64,000 bases of DNA, from the NCBI RefSeq assembly GCF_018131005.1, contig NZ_JAFCJK010000003.1, positions 434,001 through 498,000 of the forward strand. Direction: 5' to 3'. Positions 1 through 10,296 of this stretch are shown piece by piece. The translations under genes and the position numbers were made by a program. Position 1 is the first letter of the stretch; every line of letters begins with the position of its first letter. The DNA comes from Bradyrhizobium lablabi (GTDB lineage: Bacteria > Pseudomonadota > Alphaproteobacteria > Rhizobiales > Xanthobacteraceae). The notes under the pieces were generated by a model that saw nothing but the letters and a program-made list of their open reading frames with translations, made no database searches and was not told the origin of the DNA.

Positions 1-389
1 AACCGGAAACAACCCGGCTTTCCCTGCGCGATGGTTTACGGCTTATACGTGATCTCCTCGGTGAGACCGGGCTTTGTTGCCACCGTCGCCCCTGAGAAGC
101 GCGAGCTTCTTAAGGACTTAACACCAGCCACTGGGGCGTCAGGACCACACGACTTCGCCGTCCGCGTTGCGCGCACTCGTCAGTTGCGCACTCCGCGTCC
201 ACCGCATCTCACCGCAACACTCGTGACGATCGCGAAGCGCCCCTCAATCGGGTGAGACGGGCGGAATTGAACACCTGATTTGCCCGACGACGGAAGTGGA
301 ATATTTTTCGCGCGAGGACTGGACGACGAGCCCAAATCAATGATCGCCAATCTCCGCGCCGGTGGCGACACGAAGCCAAGCAAAGATCA
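1..389. other. Intergenic stretch, no supported gene
   Basis: No open frame here has convincing coding character. The part around 255-330 (a 'gatttgcccgacgac' string followed by an AT-rich 'ggaatatttttcgcg') resembles degenerate dispersed intergenic repeats I associate with Bradyrhizobium. That is recognition only, and no second copy was found in this window. Confidence 0.4.
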
Positions 390-2024
390 CTAAGCGCTCG
401 CGGCCGACGCCGCGATGGATGAGGCCGAGCCGTCAGGATCAACGGGCACCGTAAAGTGAAAAATAGCGCCGCCACGGCTCGTGTCGACGGTGACCCACAA
501 TCGTCCCTCATGCGCTTCGATGATCGACCGGCAGATCGACAGCCCCATACCCATGCCGTGCGTCTTGGTCGTGAACATCGGGTTGAATATCCGATCCACA
601 GCGTCGCGATCGAGGCCCTTCCCCGTATCCTCCACCGACACCATCACATATCTGGACTGACGGGCTTCAGACTTGATGGACAGGCGCCGCTCTCCATTCT
701 TTGCAGCCATGGCGTCGATAGCGTTCGTGATCAAATTCACCAGCACTTGCTGGAGCTGAATGCGCTCGCCCATGACCCGCGGCAGCCGCTCGTCGGATCG
801 AGCTTGGACCGCGATCTGATATGCCTGCAGCTTGTCGCGAACGACGGACAGAGCTTCCTGAATGACATCGTCGATATCAAGCGACGCGCGGGTCCGTGCG
901 CCCATCCTGTACTGCGCCCGGATATTTTCGATCACGGCGTCCGCACGGTGGCCGGCGGCCACGACGCGCCCAAATGCCTTCCTGACACCATCAAGGTCGG
1001 GCTCGACACGATCAAGCCAATTCAATCCCGCGTTCGCACTCGCAATGATCGCCGTCAACGGTTGTTTGACTTCGTGGGCAATTGAAGCCGAGACCGCATC
1101 GCCGGTGACGAGGCGCGCATCGCGTTCGCGGCGTTGCGCGAGGACCGCGTGGAGCAGTTGCGCGTAAAGCGTTGTTATCTCGTGCAACAGCACGAAGAGC
1201 ACGAGAATACTGGACACGAACCCGAAAATCCGGCCAGCATACCAGCTGCCGCTGAAGCGGGCCGGATCGGGAAACGAGACCAGGTAGATCTCAATTGCGC
1301 ACGCGCAGACAACCACCATCAGCCACAGATCGAGCACCGAGCTTTGGCGGATCCAGAGCAAAATGAGGGCAACTGCGTTCCACAGGATCAGACAACCGGC
1401 AAGATAAAGCCAGAGGGTAGAGAAACGGACCGGATCGATTGAGACGCGGGGCAAGTATGCATCACCCGCTGTGACAACAACTGTCACGGAGCACACGACG
1501 GCCGCGGACATCAGCACACTCGAAACGATGGTCGTGCCCACTGAGCCATCCCACGATTGCTTGGGCGGATCGGTATCCTTCAACAGGACGTATGCGATGA
1601 CGAACGTGGGAAAACTGGCGTACTGCAGAACGTAGAGCCAATGCGTGCTCTGTAGCCCCGCGCCAAGCAGACCATCTGGCGTGAGCAGCCCCGGAAACGT
1701 CAGCATCCATGGGATGACCATGAGCGCCGTGACGAGATACCCAGTCGAGATTGCGAGGAGGGAACGCGAGCGCAGGATGGCGAACTGATTGAACAGCAGG
1801 ACCGCGGTGATCAAGTCATTCACGAAGATCGCCGTGCCATAGGCCGGGACGAAGGCGTCGATCCGCCCCAGCTGGATGTTCGAGAGCGTCCCTGCCGAGA
1901 CGAGAAGCACGCCAAGGAAGGAGAGCGCAACCGCAAGGGCAAGCCGTCTCTGCGACGGGCTGGGCGACAAGTTCGCGAGGGTGAGGGGCTGATCCTCTGG
2001 AACAATTACGACCGGCTTCATCAT
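390..2024 (-). CDS. Membrane-bound sensor histidine kinase, MASE4-like sensor
   Basis: 544 aa. Residues about 28-290 form several hydrophobic segments resembling a MASE4-type membrane sensor. The kinase core follows: an H-box with the phospho-acceptor His317 (SIAHEVKQPLTAI), an N-box (NLITNAIDAM), a G1 box (DTGKGL) and a G2 box (GMGMGLSIC). It should autophosphorylate in response to an unknown membrane or intracellular cue and pass phosphate to a response regulator. No receiver domain is fused and no response-regulator gene lies beside it, so it looks like an orphan kinase in this window. Two adjacent ATGs mark the start; the first was used. Confidence 0.88.
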   Translation of the reverse strand: MMKPVVIVPEDQPLTLANLSPSPSQRRLALAVALSFLGVLLVSAGTLSNIQLGRIDAFVPAYGTAIFVNDLITAVLLFNQFAILRSRSLLAISTGYLVTALMVIPWMLTFPGLLTPDGLLGAGLQSTHWLYVLQYASFPTFVIAYVLLKDTDPPKQSWDGSVGTTIVSSVLMSAAVVCSVTVVVTAGDAYLPRVSIDPVRFSTLWLYLAGCLILWNAVALILLWIRQSSVLDLWLMVVVCACAIEIYLVSFPDPARFSGSWYAGRIFGFVSSILVLFVLLHEITTLYAQLLHAVLAQRRERDARLVTGDAVSASIAHEVKQPLTAIIASANAGLNWLDRVEPDLDGVRKAFGRVVAAGHRADAVIENIRAQYRMGARTRASLDIDDVIQEALSVVRDKLQAYQIAVQARSDERLPRVMGERIQLQQVLVNLITNAIDAMAAKNGERRLSIKSEARQSRYVMVSVEDTGKGLDRDAVDRIFNPMFTTKTHGMGMGLSICRSIIEAHEGRLWVTVDTSRGGAIFHFTVPVDPDGSASSIAASAASA

Positions 2025-2542
2025 CGGAAGGACTCTTCACAACGGCCGGAACGCGCGGCTTGATGCCCCGAACGCCTCGCCGTTTTCATCGCCGGCCGCC
2101 GCAGCTCATGCCGTTTCCGCCCTGAGCAGAGATATATCGTGTTTGGACGAGGATATCGATGGGCCCGGCGCGGGCAATTAGTCTGGCTCCGTCCTCCCTA
2201 ACGGCCATTTTCGCTTAGCCCGACAGACGACAACGGGACCATACCCGGCCTCGTCCCAAGCCAATCTCATACGACATCACAGCGAGCCCGAATGCCGACG
2301 TTTCCGCGTCGTCATTGCCGGTTTCATCCGAGCCTTCCATGTCTTTCCTCACGTGGTAATCAGGACGTGGATGCCGGGACAAGACCTGTGCGAGAACCGC
2401 TTGCGGGACGACCGGCCATGCAGGCGTCGAGACTTGTCCTTGAGGGAAACCTGACCTGCCCGGCACGCGCTGGGCGAGGTCATGCCAAGCTGCTAGCTTC
2501 CGACACTTCATATTGTTGCTTTGCAATCAGGGACCAGAGCAA
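2025..2542. other. Divergent intergenic region, no supported gene
   Basis: About 520 bases between the divergent kinase and amidohydrolase. It must hold both promoters, but I could not pick convincing -35/-10 pairs. Short open frames on both strands lack ribosome-binding sites and coding bias. Confidence 0.4.
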
Positions 2543-3961
2543 ATGGATAATCGTAGTGATGTCTGGCGCGGCGTCGACGCGATCAAACCGCGTTTCATTG
2601 AATTGAGCGACAGGGTGTGGGCGACACCGGAGGTTTGCTACACCGAAGCGCGTTCGTCCGCCGAACATCTTGCCGAACTACGCCACCAGGGCTTCCGCGT
2701 CACCGAAAGCATCGCCGGGATCCCGACCGCGCTGATCGGCGAATGGGGCGAAGGCGGCCCGGTGATCGCCTTCCTCGGCGAATATGATGCCCTGCCCGGC
2801 CTGAGCCAGGAGGCCGGTGTAGCCGAGCACTGTCCGATCGAGACCGGCGGCCACGGCCATGGCTGCGGCCACAATTTGCTCGGCTCCTCGGCATTGCTCG
2901 CCGCCACCGCAGTAAAGGACTGGCTTGCCGCGAACAAGGCACCAGGGCGCGTGCGCTATTACGGCTGCCCCGCCGAGGAAGGCGGCGCGGCGAAGACCTT
3001 CATGGTGCGCTCCGGCGCGTTCGATGACGCCGACATCGCCATCACCTGGCATCCGCACAGTTTTTGGGAAGTAGCGGTAACGCCGTCGCTCGCAAACACC
3101 CGCGCCGACTTCACCTTCACCGGGCGCACGTCGCATGCCGCGGCCTCGCCGCATCTCGGCCGCAGCGCGCTCGATGCGGTGGAGTTGATGAATGTCGGCG
3201 TGAACTATATGCGCGAGCACATGCCAAGCGACGCCCGCGTGCACTATGCGCTGCTCGACACCGGCGGCATCGCCCCTAACGTGGTGCAGGCACATGCCCG
3301 CGTGCGCTATTCGATCCGCGCCCGTGACCTGGCCGGCATGAACGAACTGGTGCAGCGCGTGCACAAGATCGCGCAGGGCGCGGCGCTGATGACCGAAACC
3401 ACGATGGAGATGAAGATCATTTCAGCGGTCTCCAACATCCTGCCCAACACGCCGCTGGAACGGACATTGCACCGGATCATGGAAGACCTCGGCCCGCCGC
3501 ATTTCGACGACGCGGACAAGGACTTTGCGAGCCAAATCCGCGCGACCTTGACCGAGAAGGACATCGCTTCGGTTTATTATGCGATCGGGATGGATCCGAC
3601 CGATCGGCCGCTCGCCGATTTCCTGGTGCCGATCGACGCCAGGCGCAATCCGCTGATCGGCTCGACCGATGTCGGCGACGTCAGTTGGGTGGTGCCGACC
3701 GTGCAGGTCCACGCCCCCACGGTCGCGATCGGCACCCCCTTCCACACCTGGCAGGTGGTGGCGCAGGGCAAGACCCCGGCCGCCCACAAGGCCATGGTGC
3801 AGGCCGCCAAGGCGATGGCGGGCCTCGGCGTCAAGGCGCTGATGGAGCCGGAGCTGATCGCCGCCGCCAAGGCCGACCTGAAAAAGCGGACGACCCGGAC
3901 CCCGTATGTCAGCCCGCTTCCGGCCGATGCTGCACCGCCGTTGGACATGTCCCTGGCCTGA
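2543..3961 (+). CDS. M20D-family amidohydrolase, AbgB-like
   Basis: 472 aa from the ATG at 2543 (MDNRSDVWRG), close to the size of E. coli AbgB. Metal-site features of M20 peptidases are visible: HGHGCGHNLLG, then the Glu pair in CPAEEGG, and a dimerisation/lid motif with GRTSHAAASPHLGRSALDAVELM-like residues. The family hydrolyses amide bonds of N-acyl or aminobenzoyl-glutamate-type substrates in the cytoplasm. It lies 309 bases upstream of a complete peptide-class ABC importer on the same strand, so the imported compound may be its substrate. The true substrate cannot be read from sequence. Confidence 0.88.
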   Translation: MDNRSDVWRGVDAIKPRFIELSDRVWATPEVCYTEARSSAEHLAELRHQGFRVTESIAGIPTALIGEWGEGGPVIAFLGEYDALPGLSQEAGVAEHCPIETGGHGHGCGHNLLGSSALLAATAVKDWLAANKAPGRVRYYGCPAEEGGAAKTFMVRSGAFDDADIAITWHPHSFWEVAVTPSLANTRADFTFTGRTSHAAASPHLGRSALDAVELMNVGVNYMREHMPSDARVHYALLDTGGIAPNVVQAHARVRYSIRARDLAGMNELVQRVHKIAQGAALMTETTMEMKIISAVSNILPNTPLERTLHRIMEDLGPPHFDDADKDFASQIRATLTEKDIASVYYAIGMDPTDRPLADFLVPIDARRNPLIGSTDVGDVSWVVPTVQVHAPTVAIGTPFHTWQVVAQGKTPAAHKAMVQAAKAMAGLGVKALMEPELIAAAKADLKKRTTRTPYVSPLPADAAPPLDMSLA

Positions 3962-4270
3962 CCCGGTGCCTTCGAATGACGCCCGGCCCGAGCGCCGCTC
4001 GGGCGGGAGCGCGAAAAGCACGCCGGAACAAAGAATAACGAACAAATTTTTCGCAGTCCGAGGTGCGCCAAGGGCGTACTTCGGCACGAAATTGCCGCAG
4101 CCGTGTGCGCCGGCAAGGCAGTCTGCATAGGCGATAGCCAAAAAGACCTACGGCTTGGGCTCCGCGAGGCGTTGACCTCCGAGGCCATTCGGTGTGCCAT
4201 CTGCCGCCAATATCCGGCGGCCCGTTTCCGCGGCCGGCCGCAATCAACCAGAACCGGACGAGGGGCGACG
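3962..4270. other. Intergenic leader before the peptide ABC operon
   Basis: 309 bases. An upstream in-frame extension of the next gene (from 4103) exists, but it reads as non-coding, and a better start with an AGGGG site lies at 4271. No clear terminator or promoter was identified. Confidence 0.4.
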
Positions 4271-6061
4271 ATGTTCGACAAAGACCTGCGCACCATGATC
4301 GACGACGTGAAGGATGGACGGATTGACCGCCGCGCCTTCGTCAAGCGCATGATTGCCGTCGGCCTGACCGCGCCGATGGCGAACCAGATCCTCGCGATCG
4401 GCGGTGTCGCAATGGCGCAGAGCCCCACCCCCTACAAGCCGACCAAGCGCGGCGGCGGCGGTCCGTTGAAGCTGTTGTGGTGGCAGGGCCCGACCCTGCT
4501 CAATCCGCATTTCGCCACAGGCACCAAGGATCAGGACGGCAGCCGCATCTTCTACGAGCCGCTCGCCAGCTGGGACGCCGACGGCCATCTCAACCCGATC
4601 CTCGCCGCGGAAATTCCGTCGATCCAGAACGGCGGGCTCGCCGCCGACGCCAAATCGGTGGTCTGGAAACTCAAGCCCGGCGTGAAATGGCATGACGGCA
4701 AACCGGTCACCGCCGACGACCTCGTGTTCAACTGGGAATATGCGAGCGATCCCGCGACCGCAGCCGTATCGGTCAGCACGTACACCGGCCTCACCGTCGA
4801 GAAGCTCGACGACCTCACCGTCCGCATCAACTTCAAGGACCCGACGCCGTTCTGGGCCAACGCCTTCGTCGGAGCCTATGGCTGCATCATCCCGAAGCAT
4901 CTGTTTGCCGAGTACAAGGGCGGCAAGTCGCGCGAAGCGCCAAACAATCTGAAGCCGATCGGCACCGGCCCCTACAAATTCGTCGAGTTCAAGCCCGGCG
5001 ATCTGGTGCGCGGCGAGATCAATGCCGACTACCACATGGCCAACCGACCCTATTTCGACACCATCGAGATGAAGGGCGGCGGCGACGCGGTGTCGGCGGC
5101 TCGCGCGGTGATCCAGACCGGCGAATATGACTTCGCCTGGAATATCCAGGTGGAAGACGAGGTGCTGCTGCGCCTCGAGAAGGGCGGCAAGGGCAAGACC
5201 GTCTATGCCGTCGGCGGGGACATCGAGTTCATCGCCATCAACTTCACCGACCCCAACACCGAGGTCGACGGCGAGCGCTCGTCGATGAAGACCAGGCATC
5301 CGATCCTGTCGGACGCGGCCGTGCGCAAGGCGCTGGCACTCCTCGTCGATCGCGAATCCGTCAAGAAGGTGATCTACGGCCGTGCCGGCCGCACCACCGC
5401 GAACTACCTCAACGGTCCCGAGGAATTCGTTTCCAAGAACACGCGCTGGGAATTCAGCATCGACAAGGCGAGCCAGCTCCTGGAACAGGCCGGGTGGAAA
5501 GCCGGCGCCGACGGCATTCGCGAGAAGGACGGCAAGAAGCTGAAACTGCTCTACCAGACCTCGATCAACGGGCCGCGCCAGAAAACCCAGGCGATCGTCA
5601 AGCAGGCCTGCCAGAAGGCCGGCATCGACGTCGAACTGAAGTCGGTCGTGGCGTCCGTCTTCTTCTCCTCCGATGTCGCCAACCCCGACACTTACTCCAA
5701 GTTCTACTCCGACATCGAGATGTTCCAGATCCCGATGACCCAGCCCGACCCGGCCCTGCACATGCGCCGCTACCATTCGCGGAACGTCGCCACCAAGGAG
5801 AACAAGTGGCAGGGCCAGAACTTCCCGCGCTGGGTCAACAAGGATTTCGATGTCGCGATCGACGCGGCGGAGACTGAGACCGATCCGCTCAAGCGCGCCG
5901 ACCTCTACATCAAGTGCAACGATCTGATGTGGCAGGACACGGTGGTGATTCCCGTGATGCATCGCCTTGCAGTGGACGCCTGCTCGAACACGCTGCGTCC
6001 GGCACTCTCGGGCTGGGCCAACCGATCCGACAATCTGCAGGACTGGTATCGTGAAGCCTGA
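4271..6061 (+). CDS. ABC transporter substrate-binding protein, family 5 (peptide/nickel type)
   Basis: 596 aa. The ATG at 4271 follows AGGGG with good spacing. The N-terminus carries a Tat-like signal (DRRAFVKRM followed by a hydrophobic stretch ending in AMAQ), so the protein is probably exported folded. The body has the SBP_bac_5 layout, with motifs such as VVWKLKPGVKWHDGKPVTADDLVFNWEY split across residues about 115-150. It captures an oligopeptide-like ligand in the periplasm and delivers it to the permeases encoded next. The neighbouring amidohydrolase hints at N-acylated or amide ligands; this is inference. Confidence 0.92.
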   Translation: MFDKDLRTMIDDVKDGRIDRRAFVKRMIAVGLTAPMANQILAIGGVAMAQSPTPYKPTKRGGGGPLKLLWWQGPTLLNPHFATGTKDQDGSRIFYEPLASWDADGHLNPILAAEIPSIQNGGLAADAKSVVWKLKPGVKWHDGKPVTADDLVFNWEYASDPATAAVSVSTYTGLTVEKLDDLTVRINFKDPTPFWANAFVGAYGCIIPKHLFAEYKGGKSREAPNNLKPIGTGPYKFVEFKPGDLVRGEINADYHMANRPYFDTIEMKGGGDAVSAARAVIQTGEYDFAWNIQVEDEVLLRLEKGGKGKTVYAVGGDIEFIAINFTDPNTEVDGERSSMKTRHPILSDAAVRKALALLVDRESVKKVIYGRAGRTTANYLNGPEEFVSKNTRWEFSIDKASQLLEQAGWKAGADGIREKDGKKLKLLYQTSINGPRQKTQAIVKQACQKAGIDVELKSVVASVFFSSDVANPDTYSKFYSDIEMFQIPMTQPDPALHMRRYHSRNVATKENKWQGQNFPRWVNKDFDVAIDAAETETDPLKRADLYIKCNDLMWQDTVVIPVMHRLAVDACSNTLRPALSGWANRSDNLQDWYREA

Positions 6062-6100
6062 GACGTGATGGATTCGGAATTGAATGAGTCCATCTTCTCG

Positions 6101-6280
6101 CTCTCCCCGTTCTTACGGGGTCAAGGCGAGCGAAGCTCGCTCTTGGAAGGCTGAGTGAGGGGCTCTGTCTACGAATGCGGCGGAAGGTGAGTTCGTGGAG
6201 AGTCCCCCTCACCCGGAATTCAAGCTGCGTTTGAATTCCGGCCTTTGCCCGCATGCGGGACGAGGTAAATCCGAGTTCGC
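6101..6280. repeat. Dispersed intergenic repeat (degenerate Bradyrhizobium-type element)
   Basis: A block of short inverted repeats: CTCTCCCCGT...ACGGGG, gcgagcGAAGCTCGC, GGAATTCAAgctgcgTTTGAATTCC, and CCCGCATGCGGG, ending in cgaggtaaatccgagttcgc. The order (ctctccccg, gtgaggggctct, gtggagagtccccctcacccgg, paired aattc arms, gaggtaaa) matches a repeat I recognise as common between Bradyrhizobium genes. It lies within the transporter operon, between the binding protein and the first permease, where its stems could cap or shorten the mRNA. Confidence 0.6.
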
Positions 6281-6341
6281 CTTTCGATTTGAAGCACATC
6301 ATCATGCTCTAGCCGGGTGCGAGCGTTAGTCGGATGATCCC

Positions 6342-7301
6342 ATGAGTCAGTACGTCCTGCGTCGCCTCCTGATCGCAATCCCGAGCCTGCTCGGCATCTC
6401 GCTCGTGCTGTTCGTCGTGCTGGCGCTCGCGCCGGGCGATCCGTTCGGCGAACTCGCGACCAATCCGAACGTGCCGCCCGAGGTACAGGCCGCGCTTCGC
6501 ACCAAGTTCGGCCTCGATGATCCGATCTACATCCGCTATTTGCGCTGGCTCGCGGCGATGGCGCAGGGCGACTGGGGCTTCTCCTTTGTCAGCCGGATGA
6601 ACGTCGACACGTTGATCCTGCAGCGGCTGCCAGCCACGCTCTATGTGATCGGCTCGGCGCAACTGCTGGCGCTGTTGATCGCGATCCCGGTCGGCGTCTA
6701 TGCGGCAACCCGGCCCTATTCGATCTTCGACCAGGTCGCCAACACGCTGGCCTTCGTCGGCTTCTCGCTGCCGACCTTCTTCACCGGCATCCTGTTCATC
6801 CTGATCTTTTCGGTGAAGCTCGATTGGCTGCCCTTTGTCTACACCACCGACATCAAGGAGACCGGCATCCTCTGGGTGCTCGAGATGATCCGGCAAGCCA
6901 TCATGCCGGTGATGGTGCTCGGCCTGTTCCAGGCAGCCTCGATGACCCGCTTCGTGCGCTCCGCGATGCTCGACGTGATCCGCCTCGACTACGTCACCAC
7001 CGCGCGCGCCAAAGGGCTCGGACAGGCCAAGGTGATCGTCAAGCATGTGATGCGCAATGCGATGATCCCGGTCGTCACCCTGATCGCGCTGCAGATGCCC
7101 GCCGTGTTCGGCGGCGCCATCGTTACCGAGCAGATCTTCCGGATTCCCGGCATCGGCTCGCTGCTGATTTCCTCCATCCTCGCCAACGACACGCCGGTCA
7201 TCATGGCCGTAACCTTCGTCTTCGCGTGTCTCGTGGTGCTGTTCAACCTGATCGCTGATGTCCTCTATGGCTGGCTTGACCCTCGCATCTCCTTCCGCTG
7301 A
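6342..7301 (+). CDS. ABC transporter permease, DppB/OppB family
   Basis: 319 aa with the classic DppB plan: an N-terminal membrane segment (MSQYVLRRLLIAIPSLLGI), a periplasmic loop with the APGDPFGELATNP motif, and five further helices. The EAA loop carries ARAKGLGQAKVIVKHVMRNA. It forms the inner-membrane channel with the next gene product, whose start overlaps this gene by 44 bases, implying translational coupling. Confidence 0.93.
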   Translation: MSQYVLRRLLIAIPSLLGISLVLFVVLALAPGDPFGELATNPNVPPEVQAALRTKFGLDDPIYIRYLRWLAAMAQGDWGFSFVSRMNVDTLILQRLPATLYVIGSAQLLALLIAIPVGVYAATRPYSIFDQVANTLAFVGFSLPTFFTGILFILIFSVKLDWLPFVYTTDIKETGILWVLEMIRQAIMPVMVLGLFQAASMTRFVRSAMLDVIRLDYVTTARAKGLGQAKVIVKHVMRNAMIPVVTLIALQMPAVFGGAIVTEQIFRIPGIGSLLISSILANDTPVIMAVTFVFACLVVLFNLIADVLYGWLDPRISFR

Positions 7302-8184
7302 GCGGCGCGGCTATTCGCCCTGGCGCGAGACCTGGCGCCGCTATCGCCGGCACAAGCCGGCCGTGGTCAGCGCCGTGCTGCTGCTGGTGCTGATCCTCGC
7401 CGTCGTGCTCGGCCCCTTCGTCTGGCGCGTCTCGATCAACGACATGGATGTCGTGGCCGGCCTGCAGGGGCCCTCGCTGGCGCATCCGTTCGGCACCGAC
7501 GATCTCGGGCAGGACATCCTCGCCCGCATGATCTACGGCGGACGCATCTCGCTCGCGGTGGGGCTTGCCGCGATGATCGTCTCGGTCGTCGTCGGCACGC
7601 TGATCGGCGCGGTCGCGGGCATGTCGCGCGGCGCGGTCGGATACATCCTGATGTGGCTGACCGACCTGTTCCTGTCGCTGCCGCAACTTCCGCTGCTGCT
7701 GCTCCTGATCTACCTGTTCCGCGACGGACTGAAGGCGGTGTTCGGTCCCGAGGGCGGCATCTTCATTCTGATCGTGCTCGTGATCGGAGGCTTGCGCTGG
7801 ATGCCGGTCGCGCGCCTGGTGCGCGCCCAGTTCCTCTCCTTGCGCGAGAAGGAGTTCGTCGAGGCAGCGCGCGCGCTCGGCGCGAGCCCCGTGCGGCAGG
7901 TGGTGCGCCATATCCTGCCCAATGCGGTCGGACCCGTCATCATCGCCGGCACGATCGACGTTGCCGCCGCCATCATCGCGGAATCCACGCTGTCGTTTCT
8001 CGGCCTCGGCTTTCCGCCCGACACTCCGACCTGGGGCCGCATCCTCTATGATGCCAAGGACTTTCTCGACATCGGCCCGCATTGGGCGCTGTTCCCGGGC
8101 GGCGCTATCTTCATCGCAGTCGTCGCCATCAACTTCATCGGCGACGGTCTGCGCGACGCGCTCGATGCGCGCAAGGTGATCTGA
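7258..8184 (+). CDS. ABC transporter permease, DppC/OppC family
   Basis: 308 aa. The cytoplasmic N-terminus ([18 protein letters not shown]) precedes the first helix, followed by the [22 protein letters not shown] motif typical of DppC, and an EAA loop [20 protein letters not shown]. It pairs with the upstream permease. Starts at 7258 or at the ATG at 7267 are both possible. The stop overlaps the next ATG (TGATG). Confidence 0.93.
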   Translation: MSSMAGLTLASPSAERRGYSPWRETWRRYRRHKPAVVSAVLLLVLILAVVLGPFVWRVSINDMDVVAGLQGPSLAHPFGTDDLGQDILARMIYGGRISLAVGLAAMIVSVVVGTLIGAVAGMSRGAVGYILMWLTDLFLSLPQLPLLLLLIYLFRDGLKAVFGPEGGIFILIVLVIGGLRWMPVARLVRAQFLSLREKEFVEAARALGASPVRQVVRHILPNAVGPVIIAGTIDVAAAIIAESTLSFLGLGFPPDTPTWGRILYDAKDFLDIGPHWALFPGGAIFIAVVAINFIGDGLRDALDARKVI

Positions 8185-9164
8185 TGCGGCCGCTGCTTCA
8201 GATCAAGGGCCTGAAGACCCATTTCGCCACCGACGACGGCATCCTGCAGGCCGTCGATGGCGTCGACATCAGCATCAACAAGGGCGAGACGCTCTGCGTC
8301 GTTGGCGAATCAGGTTGCGGCAAGACCGTGACCGCGATGTCGATCCTGAAGCTGATTGCGATGCCGCCGGGCCGCATCGTCGAGGGCGAGATCATCTTCG
8401 AGGGGCGCGACCTCGTGCCGCTGACGAGCAATCAGCTCGACGACATCAGAGCCAAGGAGATCGGATTCATCTTCCAGGAGCCGATGACGTCGCTCAACCC
8501 GGTGCTGACGATAGGCGAACAGATCTCGGAAAGCCTGCGCCGCCACGAGGCGGTGACGAAAAAGCAGGCGCTCGAGCGGACGATCGAGATGCTCAAGCTC
8601 GTGCAGATCCCCAACGCCGAGGGACGCGTGCATCATTATCCGCACCAGTTCTCGGGCGGCATGCGCCAGCGCGTCATGATCGCGATGGCGCTTGCCTGCC
8701 GGCCCAAGCTCGTGATCGCCGACGAGCCGACCACCGCGCTCGACGTCACGATCCAGGCGCAGATCCTCGACCTCTTGCAGGACATGAAGGAGCGCTTCGG
8801 CATGGCGGTGATGCTGATCACCCATGCCATGGGCGTGGTCGCCGAGACGGCGCAGCGCGTCGTCGTGATGTATGCCGGCAAAGTTGTGGAGGAGGCCGAT
8901 GTCGATGCGCTGTTCGCCGATCCGCGCCATCCCTACACGCAGGGCCTGATCCGCTCGATCCCGCGTATCGATCTCGACGCCGAGCACAAGACGCGGCTGG
9001 AGGCGATCGGCGGCTCGGTGCCAATCCTGATCAAGCCTGCGCCCGGCTGCCGCTTCGCGCCGCGCTGCCGTTACGCCATGGGCATCTGCTCCGAGAAAGA
9101 GCCGCGTTTGCGAGAAATCGCCCCGGGCCATCGCATGGCCTGCCACCTCGGAGACGCGCCATGA
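8184..9164 (+). CDS. Peptide-type ABC transporter ATP-binding protein, DppD/OppD family
   Basis: 326 aa from the ATG at 8184, which overlaps the permease stop. It has Walker A (GESGCGKT), Q-loop [10 protein letters not shown], signature FSGGMRQR, Walker B ([12 protein letters not shown]) and an H-loop LITHAMG. The C-terminal oligopeptide/dipeptide extension has the Cys-rich motif [14 protein letters not shown], which in the family can bind an Fe-S cluster. It powers import together with the next ATPase. Confidence 0.94.
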   Translation: MRPLLQIKGLKTHFATDDGILQAVDGVDISINKGETLCVVGESGCGKTVTAMSILKLIAMPPGRIVEGEIIFEGRDLVPLTSNQLDDIRAKEIGFIFQEPMTSLNPVLTIGEQISESLRRHEAVTKKQALERTIEMLKLVQIPNAEGRVHHYPHQFSGGMRQRVMIAMALACRPKLVIADEPTTALDVTIQAQILDLLQDMKERFGMAVMLITHAMGVVAETAQRVVVMYAGKVVEEADVDALFADPRHPYTQGLIRSIPRIDLDAEHKTRLEAIGGSVPILIKPAPGCRFAPRCRYAMGICSEKEPRLREIAPGHRMACHLGDAP

Positions 9165-10129
9165 ACCAACCATTGCTGCGCGTCACCAGCCTCAAGAAGC
9201 ATTTCCCGGTGCTCGGCGGATTGCTGTCGCGCGAGGTCGGGCAGGTTTACGCGGTGGACGGCGTGTCGTTTGCGATCAATCGCGGTGAGACGCTGGGCCT
9301 GGTCGGCGAATCCGGTTGCGGCAAATCAACCACGGGTCGCTGCGTGCTGCGCCTGATCGAGCCGACCTCCGGCGAGATCGTGTTCGACGGGCAAACGGTG
9401 ACCGGCCTCGGCAGCGGCGATTTGCGCGCGATGCGGCGCAACATGCAGCTCGTGTTCCAGGACCCGTTCGCCTCGCTCAATCCGCGCATGACGATCGGCG
9501 CGATCCTCGGCGAGCCCTTCATCATCCACAACCTCGTCGCCTCATCGAGCGAGCGCGAAGAGCGGGTCGCAAGCCTCCTCGTCAAGGTCGGGCTGAAGGC
9601 CGAGCACATGCGCCGATATCCGCACGAATTCTCGGGCGGCCAGCGCCAGCGCATCGCGATTGCGCGTGCGCTTGCGCTGGAGCCGAAGCTGCTGGTCTGC
9701 GACGAGCCCGTGTCGGCGCTCGACGTCTCGATCCAGGCACAGGTGATCAATCTCCTGGAAGATTTGCAGGCCGAGCTGAACCTCACCTATCTGTTCGTCG
9801 CCCACGACCTCTCCGTCGTGGAGCACATCTCCGACCGCGTCGCGGTGATGTATCTCGGCCGCATCGTCGAGCTTGCCAAGGCGAGCGACCTCTACCGCAA
9901 TCCGCAACATCCTTACACCAAGGCTCTGCTTTCGGCGGTGCCGGTGCCGGACCCCAAGGCGAAGCGCGCGCGGATCCGCCTCAAGGGCGACGTTCCGAGC
10001 CCGATGAATCCGCCGAAGGGCTGTCATTTTCACACCCGCTGCCCGATAGCCGAGGAGCGCTGCCGGCAGAGCGCGCCCGAACTCCGGGAAGGAAGCAGCG
10101 GCCACTTCGTGGCGTGCCATCTGGCATAG
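9161..10129 (+). CDS. Peptide-type ABC transporter ATP-binding protein, DppF/OppF family
   Basis: 322 aa. The ATG at 9161 overlaps the preceding stop by four bases (ATGA), so translation is coupled. Walker A is GESGCGKST, the Q-loop [15 protein letters not shown], the signature FSGGQRQR and Walker [13 protein letters not shown]. The C-terminus has the family motif [15 protein letters not shown]. It is the second motor subunit of the importer and the last gene of the transporter operon. Confidence 0.94.
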   Translation: MNQPLLRVTSLKKHFPVLGGLLSREVGQVYAVDGVSFAINRGETLGLVGESGCGKSTTGRCVLRLIEPTSGEIVFDGQTVTGLGSGDLRAMRRNMQLVFQDPFASLNPRMTIGAILGEPFIIHNLVASSSEREERVASLLVKVGLKAEHMRRYPHEFSGGQRQRIAIARALALEPKLLVCDEPVSALDVSIQAQVINLLEDLQAELNLTYLFVAHDLSVVEHISDRVAVMYLGRIVELAKASDLYRNPQHPYTKALLSAVPVPDPKAKRARIRLKGDVPSPMNPPKGCHFHTRCPIAEERCRQSAPELREGSSGHFVACHLA

Positions 10130-10283
10130 CGGGTGGCTGAGGTCGGGCGGTTGCCTTGCGCATCGCTACCGTATTGAAGCAGCTCTCCGGACCGGCCGTT
10201 GCGCGTTGCCACGCGCGACTTGGCAGCAGCGGGGGATCGTGCGACGCTGACCGAAACGGCGATAGTGTTCACAGCGCCGTGGC

Positions 10284-10290
10284 GGAGGAG
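10284..10290 (+). promoter_or_regulatory. Strong ribosome-binding site fixing a TTG start
   Basis: GGAGGAG sits six bases upstream of TTG at 10297. No ATG or GTG with a comparable site precedes the signal peptide, so this decides the start of the ankyrin gene. Confidence 0.65.
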
Positions 10291-10296
10291 CGCATC

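Noticed and set aside
4244..5962. Long minus-strand open frame of over 570 codons
   Set aside because: It is the mirror of the peptide-binding-protein gene. High GC at third codon positions leaves the opposite strand open. It has no recognisable domain and no ribosome-binding site.
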